11,033 nt of DNA. It comes from JACCUZ01 sp038246575 (GTDB lineage: Bacteria > Actinomycetota > Actinomycetes > JACCUZ01). Both the position numbers and the translations under genes were made by a program. Where the stretch lies: assembly GCA_038246575.1 (NCBI GenBank), contig JBBRVU010000142.1:1-11033 (forward strand). The letters run 5' to 3'. Under the pieces are notes generated by a model, which ran no database searches, was not told the origin of the DNA, and saw only the letters and a list, made by a program, of their open reading frames with translations. Below, in pieces: positions 1-6,720 of this stretch (positions are counted from its first letter, which is position 1; every line of letters begins with the position of its first letter).

Positions 1-467
1 GAGCTCACCTGGGCGGCCACGCTCGAGCGCGCTGCGGCAATGCCGAACGGCACGGTCGACGTGTCGGTAGGCGGCGAGTGGTCGTTCGCGCAGACGCTGC
101 GACACCTGGTCATGGCCACGGACACCTGGCTGGGCCGGGCCATCCTCGAGGTCGACGCGCCCTACCACCCATCGGTCAACCGAACGCCGAGTTCGAGACC
201 GACGGCAACGACATGTCGGTCTTCGCGACGAGCACTCCGTCGTACGCCGAGGTGCTCGACGTCCGGGCGGGCCGTGTCGCCATGGTGCGCGAGTTCCTCG
301 CCGGCGTCACGTCCGACGAGCTGACCGCGACGCGGAAGAACCCGCACGACCCCGCCTACCCGGAGACCATCCTCGCCTGCCTGCACGTGATCTTCGGGGA
401 GGAATGGGATCACCTCCGCTACGCCGTTCGTGACCTCGACGCGACCGAGGCGGGGTCCGACACGTGA
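1..467 (+). pseudogene. DinB-like family protein, 5'-truncated by the window edge and frameshifted
   Basis: The gene is open from the first base in frame 1 and reads a DinB/DUF664-like helix with H-L-V-M-A-T-D-T-W, then D-A-P-Y-H-P at about 154-170. From there the homologous reading continues in frame 3 (I-G-Q-P-N-A-E-F from 171), through F-A-T-S-T-P-S-Y-A-E-V, to a C-terminal helix L-H-V-I-F-G-E-E-W-D-H-L-R and a TGA at 465-467. Restoring one C in the CCC run at 168-170 gives a continuous H-P-I-G-Q-P-N-A-E-F. DinB-like proteins are four-helix bundles, often with three metal-binding His, and include thiol-dependent transferases and isomerases; the substrate here is unknown. Either the gene is broken or the base was lost in sequencing. 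The start lies outside the window. Confidence 0.72.
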
Positions 468-488
468 GCCGGTGATCTCGGGGGCGGC

Positions 489-494
489 TACCGT
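489..494 (+). promoter_or_regulatory. Putative -10 box (TACCGT) of a leaderless promoter for the GNAT gene
   Basis: TACCGT fits the actinobacterial TANNNT -10 pattern. It is followed by exactly six bases and then the ATG at 501, so transcription would start at or very near the A of the start codon. No Shine-Dalgarno sequence is present upstream, which fits a leaderless mRNA. I see no convincing -35 box. Confidence 0.5.
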
Positions 495-500
495 TGCCGC

Positions 501-1016
501 ATGCCTGACCTGGTGTTTCCGAACACCGGCCTGCACGCGGCGTTCCTGAACTGCCGCGACGACTGGGGTCCCGGGCTCCACGAGGACGGCTTTGGTCTAG
601 GAGTCGACGACGACGTGGACTCACCCGAGGGCTTTGCCAGATGGGTCCACGAGCGGACTCGGTTGGCCCATCCGGTCGGGACCCCGTGCTCGGCCGCGAG
701 ACATGGCTCGCCCAGATGGATCGTGGAGGGCGGCCAGGTCCTCGGGGGAATCGTCCTGCGGCACAAGTTCGACGACGACATCGGCCAGATCGGCTACGGC
801 ATCCGACCATCCGCGCGTCGCCGTGGACTGGCGAGCTGGGCTCTGGGCGAGATGCTCGAGGAGGCACGCGCTGCGCTCGGAGTGGAGCGTGTCCTCGTCC
901 CCTGCCTCGCAGACAACATCGCCTCGGCGCGCACCATTGAGCGCAATGGCGGCGTCCTGGAAGGCATCCGCGATACCCATCATGGCCCGGTGAGGCGCTA
1001 TTGGATCTCTTGCTAG
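501..1016 (+). CDS. GNAT family N-acetyltransferase
   Basis: This is a 171-residue cytoplasmic acetyltransferase of the Gcn5-related family, which moves the acetyl group of acetyl-CoA to an amine. Motif A is visible as Q-I-G-Y-G-I-R-P at about 96-103 followed by the acetyl-CoA-binding R-R-R-G-L-A at 106-111 (R/Q-x-x-G-x-A). Motif B is N-I-A-S-A-R-T-I-E-R-N-G-G at about 139-151, the usual helix after the cofactor site. It most resembles RimJ/RimL-like or YesJ-like GNATs, so the substrate could be a protein N-terminus, an amino group of a drug or a small metabolite; the sequence does not decide. The ATG at 501 is favoured because a -10-like box lies six bases upstream and no ribosome site is seen. 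It follows the frameshifted DinB-like gene by 33 bases and is convergent with the next gene. Confidence 0.85.
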   Translation: MPDLVFPNTGLHAAFLNCRDDWGPGLHEDGFGLGVDDDVDSPEGFARWVHERTRLAHPVGTPCSAARHGSPRWIVEGGQVLGGIVLRHKFDDDIGQIGYGIRPSARRRGLASWALGEMLEEARAALGVERVLVPCLADNIASARTIERNGGVLEGIRDTHHGPVRRYWISC

Positions 1017-1131
1017 TCCTGACGATCCGGGCAGTCAGGGCAGTCCGTCGCGGTAGTCCTGCTTCCAGTGTGGGACCGACGACTTGCATGCTTGATGCGG
1101 GCGCGAGAGATGAGGTGGCGTACGGCTTCCG

Positions 1132-1665
1132 CTACTCGCCTGTGCGGCCGTCGATCGACTCTCGAAGCAGGTCGGCGTGGCCGTTGTGGCGTGCGTACTC
1201 CTCGATCAGGTGACAGATGATCCACCGCAGCGAGTAGCGCTGCCCGTCGTCCTCCCCGGACAATGATCCGAGGTCGTCGGGGCTGGTAAGCGCCTCGGCG
1301 ATGACCCGATCCGACACCGCGATCGATTCGTCAAACCAAGCAAACAACTCCTCAGGTGTCGCGCCGGCCGCTGAGACGAACGACCAGTCCGGGTCGCTCT
1401 GGTCAAGATCCTCGAACCAGGACGGCTGTGCGACGCCACCGGCGAACGTCAGATTGAGCCATCCCGCCTCCACCACGGCGAGGTGCTTGAGCAAGCCGCC
1501 GAGGGTCATGGTCGAAGGCGCCAACGGGATGGCAAGTTGGGCGGCTGTCAGGTCCGTGCACTTCCACCGCAACGTGTCGCGCTGGTGGTTGAAGAAGCCC
1601 AGCAGGGTGGCCACCTCATCGGCCGCCGGCGGCGGATCGGCGCGGTCCTCAGCACGAAAGGTCAT
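1132..1665 (-). CDS. DinB family protein (DUF664-like)
   Basis: This 177-residue protein has the DinB/DUF664 signature: an N-terminal helix L-L-G-F-F-N-H-Q-R-D, then L-L-K-H-L-A-V-V-E-A-G-W at about 58-69, and a C-terminal helix C-H-L-I-E-E-Y-A-R-H-N-G-H-A-D at about 151-165. His61 with His152/His160/His163 are candidates for the metal triad of the fold. Family members include mycothiol- or bacillithiol-dependent transferases and damage-inducible proteins of unknown activity, so a mycothiol-related detoxification role is possible but unproven. It ends in TAG. It lies 28 bases downstream of the FAD oxidoreductase gene on the same strand but has its own leaderless-type promoter in that gap, so it is probably not an obligate operon member. 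It resembles the broken DinB-like gene at the left edge only in fold. Confidence 0.85.
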   Translation of the reverse strand: MTFRAEDRADPPPAADEVATLLGFFNHQRDTLRWKCTDLTAAQLAIPLAPSTMTLGGLLKHLAVVEAGWLNLTFAGGVAQPSWFEDLDQSDPDWSFVSAAGATPEELFAWFDESIAVSDRVIAEALTSPDDLGSLSGEDDGQRYSLRWIICHLIEEYARHNGHADLLRESIDGRTGE

Positions 1666-1671
1666 TGCGCA

Positions 1672-1677
1672 AGCGTA
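1672..1677 (-). promoter_or_regulatory. Putative -10 box (TACGCT) of a leaderless promoter for the DinB-like gene
   Basis: On the minus strand TACGCT (TANNNT pattern) is followed by six bases and the ATG at 1665-1663, the same geometry as for the GNAT gene. No Shine-Dalgarno sequence and no clear -35 box are visible. Confidence 0.5.
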
Positions 1678-1693
1678 GCCGCGCGTCGCGGAC

Positions 1694-3286
1694 CTACCCG
1701 GCGAGTTCCGCGAGCAGGGCCCTGGACGCGTTGCGGCCGGGGCGGCCGGAGACGCTGCCGCCGGGATGGGCGGTGCTGCCGGTGAGGTACAGACCTGGGA
1801 CCGAGGCGGCGTGGGTCGGCCAGCCGGGGATGACGGAGCCGTCGGGGCGCACGAAGTGGCCGCCGTGGCAGGAGCCGCCGATGTTCGACGGGCTGCGTGC
1901 GGCCAGCGACGTCGGTGTCTCGACGATCATCTGCAGCACGTCCTCCCGTGGCAGGCCGGTGCGCGCGTGGACGAGGTCCATCAGTGCCTGGCCATGCTCC
2001 ATCCCGGCTCCGGAGTCACCGTCCCAGGGACGGCCATCGGCGCGGGAGTGCGGCGCGACGGTGAGGATCTTGAAGGTGCCGCCACCGTCAGGTGCGCGGT
2101 CGGGATCGACCACGGTCGATGCAACGAGCAGCAGCCACGGGTCGCGGGCATCGGCCTCGCCGCGCCCGAAGGCTTCCAACTGAGCTATCAGACCCGCGGC
2201 GGTGCCGAGGCCACCCGCAGTCGAGAGCACCGGACCGGACGCCGTCGGGAACGTGATGTCTGACCGCAGCGACGCGTGAACGGCGAACAGCGACAGCCCT
2301 GGCTCCCACGTGTCACGGGCCTCGACCAGGTCGGCGGGCGGCTCGGAGGACAGCATTGCCGGCATGGTCGCCAGGTGCGCGGACGACACCACCGCGCGTC
2401 GCGCGCCGATGCGACGCCCGGACGCCAGCTCGACCGCCGACGCACGACCGGAAGACGTGTCGATCCGAGCCACCGGCGACGACGCCACCACCGACGACCC
2501 GTGGTCGACGAGCTGGCGCACCAGCGCGGCCGGCAGGGCACCGGAGCCGCCGACAGGGGTAGCCCAGCCGAACTTGATCCGCCCGGACGCGATCGCCGAC
2601 GGCAGCGCTCCGGTGCCGGGACGACGCGGGTCCTGGATCGTGGCAAAACCCAGCCAGAGCAGCAGATCACGCACCACCGGGTGCGCGAACCGGGAGTGCA
2701 CCACGTCCCACGCCGAGCGCGCACGCAGGTTGTCGTACTGCTTGGTCACCTCGTCGTCGAGGGCTGGCTCGCTCGAGCTCAGCCGGGCGTGCGCGGCACC
2801 GAGGCCGCCGTCCCACTCCCGCATCATGGCGTGCAGCTCTTCGGCGTCCGACCGCGAGAAGCGTGCGACCTCGTCCACGGTCGCGTCGAGGTCGCGGTGC
2901 AAGGTGACCGCGTCACCGTCGGGCAACGGCAGCACCACGGCGGGGTCGGTGTAGATGTACTTCAGCCCGTACGTCGAGAGCAGCCCGAGCTCGTCGTCGC
3001 GCAGCAGCGGGTTTGCCTGGATGAGCACGTGCGCGCTGGAGCACGAGTCGTGCAGGAACCCCGGCAGCGTCAGCTCCTCGGTGACCGTGTTGCCACCGAC
3101 TACGTCCTGCGCCTCGACCACGCACACCTCGAGCCCGGCCTGCGCGAGGTAGCCCGCGCAGATCAGCCCGTTGTGCCCGGCTCCGATGACGACGACGTCG
3201 ACCTCGTCCGGCGGTTGCGCCGCGAGCGGCGTGTAGAGGGGGTGCGTCGCGTCAGCCAGTCTCGGCGTGCCCACGGCAGCGGTCAC
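1694..3286 (-). CDS. COG1233-type NAD(P)/FAD-dependent oxidoreductase (phytoene-desaturase-like fold)
   Basis: This 530-residue flavoprotein opens with a Rossmann FAD site, V-V-V-I-G-A-G-H-N-G at about 31-40, with the ribose-binding acidic residue in V-V-E-A-Q (Glu58) and then V-G-G-N-T. The C-terminus has the second FAD motif, G-L-Y-L-T-G-S-T-A-H-P-G-G-S-V-S-G, and G-R-N-A-S-R-A-L-L. These fit the COG1233/PYROXD2-like group, related to carotenoid desaturases and ketolases, which oxidise or desaturate C-C or C-N bonds. No carotenoid genes are nearby, so a catabolic dehydrogenation is more likely; the substrate is unknown. The GTG at 3286-3284 overlaps the TGA of the upstream M24 gene (GTGA), and GGAGG at 3300-3296 lies nine bases before it. 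This fixes the start and implies translational coupling. The same frame stays open far upstream, but that part is antisense to real genes. Confidence 0.88.
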   Translation of the reverse strand: MTAAVGTPRLADATHPLYTPLAAQPPDEVDVVVIGAGHNGLICAGYLAQAGLEVCVVEAQDVVGGNTVTEELTLPGFLHDSCSSAHVLIQANPLLRDDELGLLSTYGLKYIYTDPAVVLPLPDGDAVTLHRDLDATVDEVARFSRSDAEELHAMMREWDGGLGAAHARLSSSEPALDDEVTKQYDNLRARSAWDVVHSRFAHPVVRDLLLWLGFATIQDPRRPGTGALPSAIASGRIKFGWATPVGGSGALPAALVRQLVDHGSSVVASSPVARIDTSSGRASAVELASGRRIGARRAVVSSAHLATMPAMLSSEPPADLVEARDTWEPGLSLFAVHASLRSDITFPTASGPVLSTAGGLGTAAGLIAQLEAFGRGEADARDPWLLLVASTVVDPDRAPDGGGTFKILTVAPHSRADGRPWDGDSGAGMEHGQALMDLVHARTGLPREDVLQMIVETPTSLAARSPSNIGGSCHGGHFVRPDGSVIPGWPTHAASVPGLYLTGSTAHPGGSVSGRPGRNASRALLAELAG

Positions 3287-4491
3287 AGCACCGCACCTCC
3301 ACGTAGTAGCCCCGTCGGGAACGCGTGCATCGACCGCGCACCGTCGGCCGTGATCTCGTAGAGCTCGCCGGTCTGCACCCCAGCGTGCAGGTCGCGTGTG
3401 GCGACGTTGGGTTGCACGACCACGGTCATCCCTTCGGTCAGCGGATCGGTGTGCGGTCCGCGCGGCGGCGCGCGATGACTGAGCACCGGTGGCAGGTAGC
3501 CCCCGCCGAACCCGTGCACGATGTCGTCGACGGTGACGAACCCGGCGGCGAGCACAGGGTCTGCCGCGGCCAGCAGGTCGACGGGCAGCGCGCCCGGTCG
3601 CAGCATCGCGACGATCGCGTCGTGCACCGCGACGGCAACTGCGTGCAGCTCGGCGTACAGCGGCGTCGGCTCGGCATCGACGACGATGGTGCGCAGCAGC
3701 TGCCCCGCGTAGTCCTGCCCACACGCCGTGCTCAGCTCGAAGACCACCGCCGAGCCACTGGCCACCGCGCGAGCCGTCGGCCACTGCCCGGGCACGCAGC
3801 GATCCGGGTCGGCCATCGACGTCGTCGCCACGTAGTGGATGTGGTTCGTCGCGCCCGTCCCCGCGTACGACGCCTCCACCGAGGCCACGAGGTCCAGCTC
3901 GGTCGCTCCCGACACGGCGGCCCCGACCAGTGCCGCGGCCGACCGATCGGTGAGCGCCGCGGCATGTCGCAGCACCGCCAGCTCTTCCGCGCTCTTGCGC
4001 AGCCGCAGTCTCTGGTAGCCGGCATCGAGCTCGACGAGCTCGGCCCGCCCTGCCAGCGCTGCCCGCACTGGCCCCGGCGGCTGCCCGATCAGCCCGATGC
4101 GCCTGTCGGCGCCGACGATGGTGGCGACCGTCTCGGCGGTGCTCTCCCCGCACGGCCGCACCTCGCAGCTGACCGCGATGCGCATGGCATTGGGTACGTG
4201 GTTGGCGAAGCCGACCAGCAACACCGGGTCGCTGGCCGGCTGCATCACCAGCACGGCCTCGCGGGTCACGGACCACCCCGTCAGCCACGGGGGAGCGCTG
4301 CCCGAACGGTTCGCTCCGTAGGCCACCACCGCGTCCAGCCCACGGTCGGCGGCCAGGTCGGCGACCAGCGCCCGCCGCCGGGCGTACTCCGCTGCCGAGA
4401 ACGGCGGCGGCGCCACCAGCCCGGACCCGCCCGGGACGGCGGCGCGCGGCCCCTCGGGGCGCACTTGCCCACCTGCCGGGTCGATTGACAC
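3283..4491 (-). CDS. M24 family (creatinase/aminopeptidase P-like) hydrolase, canonical metal site lost
   Basis: This 402-residue protein has the two-domain M24 layout: a creatinase-type N-terminal domain from about 30 (P-P-P-F-S-A-A-E-Y-A-R-R-R) and a pita-bread catalytic domain from about 165 (K-S-A-E-E-L). Canonical M24 metallopeptidases bind two metals through Asp, Asp, His, Glu, Glu. Matching the motifs by eye, these positions are Glu252, Gln264, His326 (V-H-G-F-G-G-G-Y), Gln360 and Gly375, so only the His remains. As in creatinase, which works without metal, the protein may hydrolyse a C-N bond with His as acid/base, or be a binding protein; ectoine hydrolase is another non-peptidase relative. 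The first 25-30 residues look unstructured. No ribosome site precedes the GTG at 4491, so a later in-frame GTG (about 4464) is possible. It is divergent from the alpha/beta hydrolase gene and coupled to the FAD gene. Confidence 0.8.
   Translation of the reverse strand: MSIDPAGGQVRPEGPRAAVPGGSGLVAPPPFSAAEYARRRALVADLAADRGLDAVVAYGANRSGSAPPWLTGWSVTREAVLVMQPASDPVLLVGFANHVPNAMRIAVSCEVRPCGESTAETVATIVGADRRIGLIGQPPGPVRAALAGRAELVELDAGYQRLRLRKSAEELAVLRHAAALTDRSAAALVGAAVSGATELDLVASVEASYAGTGATNHIHYVATTSMADPDRCVPGQWPTARAVASGSAVVFELSTACGQDYAGQLLRTIVVDAEPTPLYAELHAVAVAVHDAIVAMLRPGALPVDLLAAADPVLAAGFVTVDDIVHGFGGGYLPPVLSHRAPPRGPHTDPLTEGMTVVVQPNVATRDLHAGVQTGELYEITADGARSMHAFPTGLLRGGAVL
3296..3300 (-). promoter_or_regulatory. 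Ribosome binding site GGAGG deciding the GTG start of the FAD oxidoreductase
   Basis: GGAGG on the minus strand lies inside the last codons of the upstream M24 gene, nine bases before the GTG at 3286. The upstream TGA stop (3285-3283) overlaps this GTG, a typical translational-coupling junction. Confidence 0.75.
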
Positions 4492-4513
4492 CCGAGCATG
4501 ATTGCCTGACTAT
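4485..4513 (+). promoter_or_regulatory. Sigma70-type promoter of the alpha/beta hydrolase gene
   Basis: A perfect -35 box TTGACA (4485-4490) is separated by 17 bases from GACTAT (4508-4513), which keeps A2, A5 and T6 of the -10 consensus. The predicted start is near 4520, giving a leader of about 54 bases to the GTG at 4574. The -35 box lies over the first codons of the divergent M24 gene. Confidence 0.65.
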
Positions 4514-4527
4514 GCACTCGATTGCAA
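4498..4527 (-). promoter_or_regulatory. Possible divergent promoter for the M24/FAD operon
   Basis: Read on the minus strand, TTGCAA (4527-4522) is followed by an 18-base spacer and AATCAT (4503-4498), then six bases to the GTG at 4491. The boxes are weak, but the six-base distance repeats the leaderless geometry seen at other genes here. The -35 candidate overlaps the palindromic operator. Confidence 0.3.
4513..4527. promoter_or_regulatory. Putative operator, site 1 (LacI-like palindrome)
   Basis: TGCACTCGATTGCA (4513-4526) is symmetric at six of seven base pairs around a central CG. It follows directly after the -10 box of the plus-strand promoter and overlaps the -35 candidate of the minus-strand one, a position suited to repressing both arms. 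With the next A it matches the site at 5716-5730 at 12 of 15 bases. The central CG flanked by GCAA/TTGC-type arms is typical of LacI-family operators, but the regulator is not in the window. Confidence 0.6.
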
Positions 4528-4573
4528 TGCCCCGGGGGCCATCGGCCTCACCGTGCCATCGAAAGGCCCCGCT

Positions 4574-5686
4574 GTGAACGTGACGGACAAGGTCGAGGCC
4601 GACGCGAAGGTCGCCTCGGCGATCTCGCACTGGGGCCCGCGGTTCACCACCAACGGCGTCACCGTCGCCGACTTCACCCGGATCACGTCCGGCCTCGCCC
4701 ACTGGGGTGACTGGTGCCGGGCCTGGTCCGCGGCCGGCGACGAGCACGAGCGGCTCGGCCGTGCTGCCCTGGCTGACGGGCGCACCCTCTCCGCCGGCGA
4801 GCACCTCGCACAGGCGGCGGTCTACTTCCACTTCGGCAAGTTCGTCTTCGTCGAGGATCTCGAACAGATGAAGGCCGCGCACACCTCCGCCGTCCGTTGC
4901 CTGACCGACGCGCTGCCGCATCTGACACCAGTCGGCCAGCGCCTCGAGGTGCCCTTGGAGGGGGGCACCATGGTCGGCGTCCTGCGACTCCCGGCCGGCG
5001 CCGGCCCGCACCCCGCCGTGCTGATGATCCCCGGGTTGGACTCCACCAAGGAAGAGTTCCGCTCCACCGAGAAGCTGTTCCTGGACAGGGGGGTTGCCAC
5101 CTTCAGCGTCGACGGTCCCGGCCAGGGCGAGGCGGAGTACGACCTGCCCATCCGCGGTGACTGGTCGGCTCCCGGTCTGGCGCTCCTCGACGCCCTGGCC
5201 GCCGAGCCGGAGATCGACGGCGACCGCCTGGCGGTGTGGGGTGTCAGCCTCGGCGGCTACTACGCCCCGCGCGTCGCGGCGGCCGCGGGCGACCGGGTGA
5301 AGGCCTGCGTCGCGCTTGCCGGCCCGTACAACTTCGGTGACTGCTGGGACGACCTGCCCCCGCTCACCCGTGACACCTTCCGGGTGCGTTCCGGCGCTGC
5401 GACCGACGACGAGGCCCGCGCGATCGCGTCGACCCTCGACCTCGACGGGCTGGCGACCGCCATTGCCGCCCCGCTGCTCGTCGTCTTCGGCCGACTGGAC
5501 AGGCTCATCCCGTGGCAGCACGCCGCCCGGCTCGCCGAGGAGGCGCCTGACGTCGAGCTGCTGATGCTCGAGGACGGCAACCACGGCTGCATGAACGTCG
5601 CGCCGCACCACCGCCCGTACACCGCGGACTGGGTTGCGCGGCACCTGGGCGCGCTCCCGGACGGCCCGCCGCGGACGGCGTCTTGA
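4574..5686 (+). CDS. Alpha/beta hydrolase similar to 2,6-dihydroxypseudooxynicotine hydrolase (FrsA/DUF1100-like)
   Basis: This is a 370-residue alpha/beta hydrolase with an N-terminal helical domain (about 1-120, including Y-F-H-F-G-K-F-V-F at 84-92) and a C-terminal catalytic domain. The nucleophile elbow is G-V-S-L-G-G with Ser225, the acid is Asp309 (G-R-L-D-R-L-I-P) and the base is His337 (G-N-H-G-C). In the nicotine enzyme of Paenarthrobacter nicotinovorans I recall Ser217, Asp300, His329 and a helper Glu248; the spacing here is nearly the same and Asp256 sits at the helper position. That enzyme cleaves a C-C bond between a ring and an acyl chain. A similar C-C hydrolysis, cytoplasmic, is the best guess; an esterase is the alternative. 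GTG at 4574 is preferred, with GAAAGG seven bases before it; an in-frame ATT at 4502 lies upstream of the predicted transcription start. First gene of the plus arm. Confidence 0.82.
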   Translation: MNVTDKVEADAKVASAISHWGPRFTTNGVTVADFTRITSGLAHWGDWCRAWSAAGDEHERLGRAALADGRTLSAGEHLAQAAVYFHFGKFVFVEDLEQMKAAHTSAVRCLTDALPHLTPVGQRLEVPLEGGTMVGVLRLPAGAGPHPAVLMIPGLDSTKEEFRSTEKLFLDRGVATFSVDGPGQGEAEYDLPIRGDWSAPGLALLDALAAEPEIDGDRLAVWGVSLGGYYAPRVAAAAGDRVKACVALAGPYNFGDCWDDLPPLTRDTFRVRSGAATDDEARAIASTLDLDGLATAIAAPLLVVFGRLDRLIPWQHAARLAEEAPDVELLMLEDGNHGCMNVAPHHRPYTADWVARHLGALPDGPPRTAS

Positions 5687-5711
5687 CACCCCCGGCCAGC
5701 CTGGCTAATTT
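5683..5711 (+). promoter_or_regulatory. Strong sigma70-type promoter of the beta-hydroxyacid dehydrogenase operon
   Basis: A perfect TTGACA (5683-5688) is followed by a 17-base spacer and TAATTT (5706-5711), which keeps T1, A2 and T6 of the -10 consensus. The -35 box overlaps the TGA stop of the hydrolase gene. The predicted transcription start is near 5718, inside the palindromic operator. Confidence 0.75.
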
Positions 5712-5715
5712 GTAC

Positions 5716-5730
5716 CGCAATCGTTTGCAA
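5716..5730. promoter_or_regulatory. Putative operator, site 2 (LacI-like palindrome)
   Basis: GCAATCGTTTGC (5717-5728) is symmetric at five of six base pairs around a central CG and covers the predicted transcription start. With flanks, 5716-5730 matches site 1 (4513-4527) at 12 of 15 bases, giving a consensus GCAmTCGwTTGCAA. Two such sites in the only two TTGACA promoters of the cluster suggest one shared regulator, probably a LacI-family repressor. Confidence 0.62.
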
Positions 5731-5744
5731 CCGGCGGGAGCAGC

Positions 5745-6710
5745 ATGAGCGAGGCAGCAGCAGGGCACGGGTCGATCGACCCGGGCATGGGGGTCGGCTG
5801 GATCGGCACCGGGCGGATGGGCGCCGCGATGGCCGCCCGCCTGGCGCGTGCCGGCGCCGACCTCGCGGTCTGGAACCGCACCCGCGCCAAGGCCGAGCCG
5901 CTGGCCGAGCTCGGCGCCACGGTCGTGGACAGCATCACCGACCTGGCCGGCCGTGACGTCGTCTTCACCATGGTGTCGACGTCGGCGGACCTCGAGCAGA
6001 TCCTCACCGGCGAGGGCGGTCTGCTCACCCTCGAGGGCCAGGTGCCCGGCGTCGTCGTCGACACCTCGACGGTCTCGACCGAGGCGTCGGAGCAGATGCG
6101 CGCCGCCTGCGCCGCAGTCGGCACCGAGTTCCTCGCCTCCCCGGTGAGCGGCAACGGCAAGGTCGTTGCCGCCGGCAAGCTCAGCCTCGTCGTCTCCGGC
6201 AACGAGGAGACCTACCAGCGCGTCGCGCCGCTGATCCAGGCGCTGGGCCAGCACGTGACCTACGTCGGCGAGGGCGAGACCGCGCGCCTGGCGAAGATCT
6301 GTCACAACCTGATGCTCGGCGTGGTCACCCAGTCGATGGCCGAGATCACCGTGCTCGCCGAGAAGGGCGGCATGAGCCGGGCCGCGTTCCTGGAGTTCCT
6401 CAACAACTCCGTGATGGGCTCGGTCTTCACCCGGTACAAGTCGCCGGCGTTCGTCCAGCTCGACTACACCCCGACGTTCACTCCGGTCCTGCTGCGCAAG
6501 GACTTCGACCTCGGCCTGGCTGCCGCCCGAGAGCTGGACGTGCCCATGCCGGTGGCCGCCGCGACCGCACAGCTGGTGCAGGGGACTGTCAGCAGTGGAC
6601 GGACGTCCGAAGACTTCGCGATCCTGCTCGACCAGCAGGCTGCCGCCTCCGGCCTCGAGCTGAAGCCCGAGGACACCCCCGTCGACGACGGCCTGACTCC
6701 CAGCGAGTAG
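5745..6710 (+). CDS. NAD(P)-dependent beta-hydroxyacid dehydrogenase (3-hydroxyisobutyrate dehydrogenase family)
   Basis: This 321-residue oxidoreductase has the Rossmann motif G-W-I-G-T-G-R-M-G (18-26), followed by W-N-R-T (43-46); an Arg there usually favours NADP. The substrate motif S-P-V-S-G (132-136) and the catalytic Lys184 in A-K-I-C-H-N (183-188) define the beta-hydroxyacid dehydrogenase family, which interconverts a hydroxy acid and a semialdehyde or keto acid. Relatives handle 3-hydroxyisobutyrate, tartronate semialdehyde, 2-hydroxymethylglutarate, and glyoxylate or succinic semialdehyde (GLYR1). With a semialdehyde dehydrogenase two genes on, an alcohol-to-semialdehyde step is plausible. 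A hydrophilic tail of about 20 residues follows the core. GGGAG at 5736-5740 precedes the ATG by four bases. It has its own promoter and leads the operon. Confidence 0.87.
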   Translation: MSEAAAGHGSIDPGMGVGWIGTGRMGAAMAARLARAGADLAVWNRTRAKAEPLAELGATVVDSITDLAGRDVVFTMVSTSADLEQILTGEGGLLTLEGQVPGVVVDTSTVSTEASEQMRAACAAVGTEFLASPVSGNGKVVAAGKLSLVVSGNEETYQRVAPLIQALGQHVTYVGEGETARLAKICHNLMLGVVTQSMAEITVLAEKGGMSRAAFLEFLNNSVMGSVFTRYKSPAFVQLDYTPTFTPVLLRKDFDLGLAAARELDVPMPVAAATAQLVQGTVSSGRTSEDFAILLDQQAAASGLELKPEDTPVDDGLTPSE

Positions 6711-6720
6711 ACAGGCCGCC

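Noticed and set aside
1029..1045. Short direct repeat GGGCAGTC twice between the GNAT and DinB-like genes
   Set aside because: Two 8-base copies nine bases apart are too short and isolated to call a functional repeat. No terminator hairpin with a T-run was found in this gap.
307..1089. Minus-strand frame of 260 residues opposite the DinB-like and GNAT genes
   Set aside because: It is Arg/Pro/Ser-rich with no motif and is the antisense shadow of coding DNA.
4502..4573. Earlier start for the alpha/beta hydrolase at 4502
   Set aside because: The codon is ATT, it lies before the predicted transcription start, it overlaps the -10 box and operator, and the extra 24 residues look unlike protein. 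GTG at 4574 has a ribosome-like site.
3287..5689. Very long open frame on the minus strand continuing upstream of the FAD oxidoreductase (1331 residues in total)
   Set aside because: Beyond the GTG at 3286 it is low-complexity Arg/Gly/Ala-rich reading, antisense or out of frame to the M24 and hydrolase genes, as expected in high-GC DNA.
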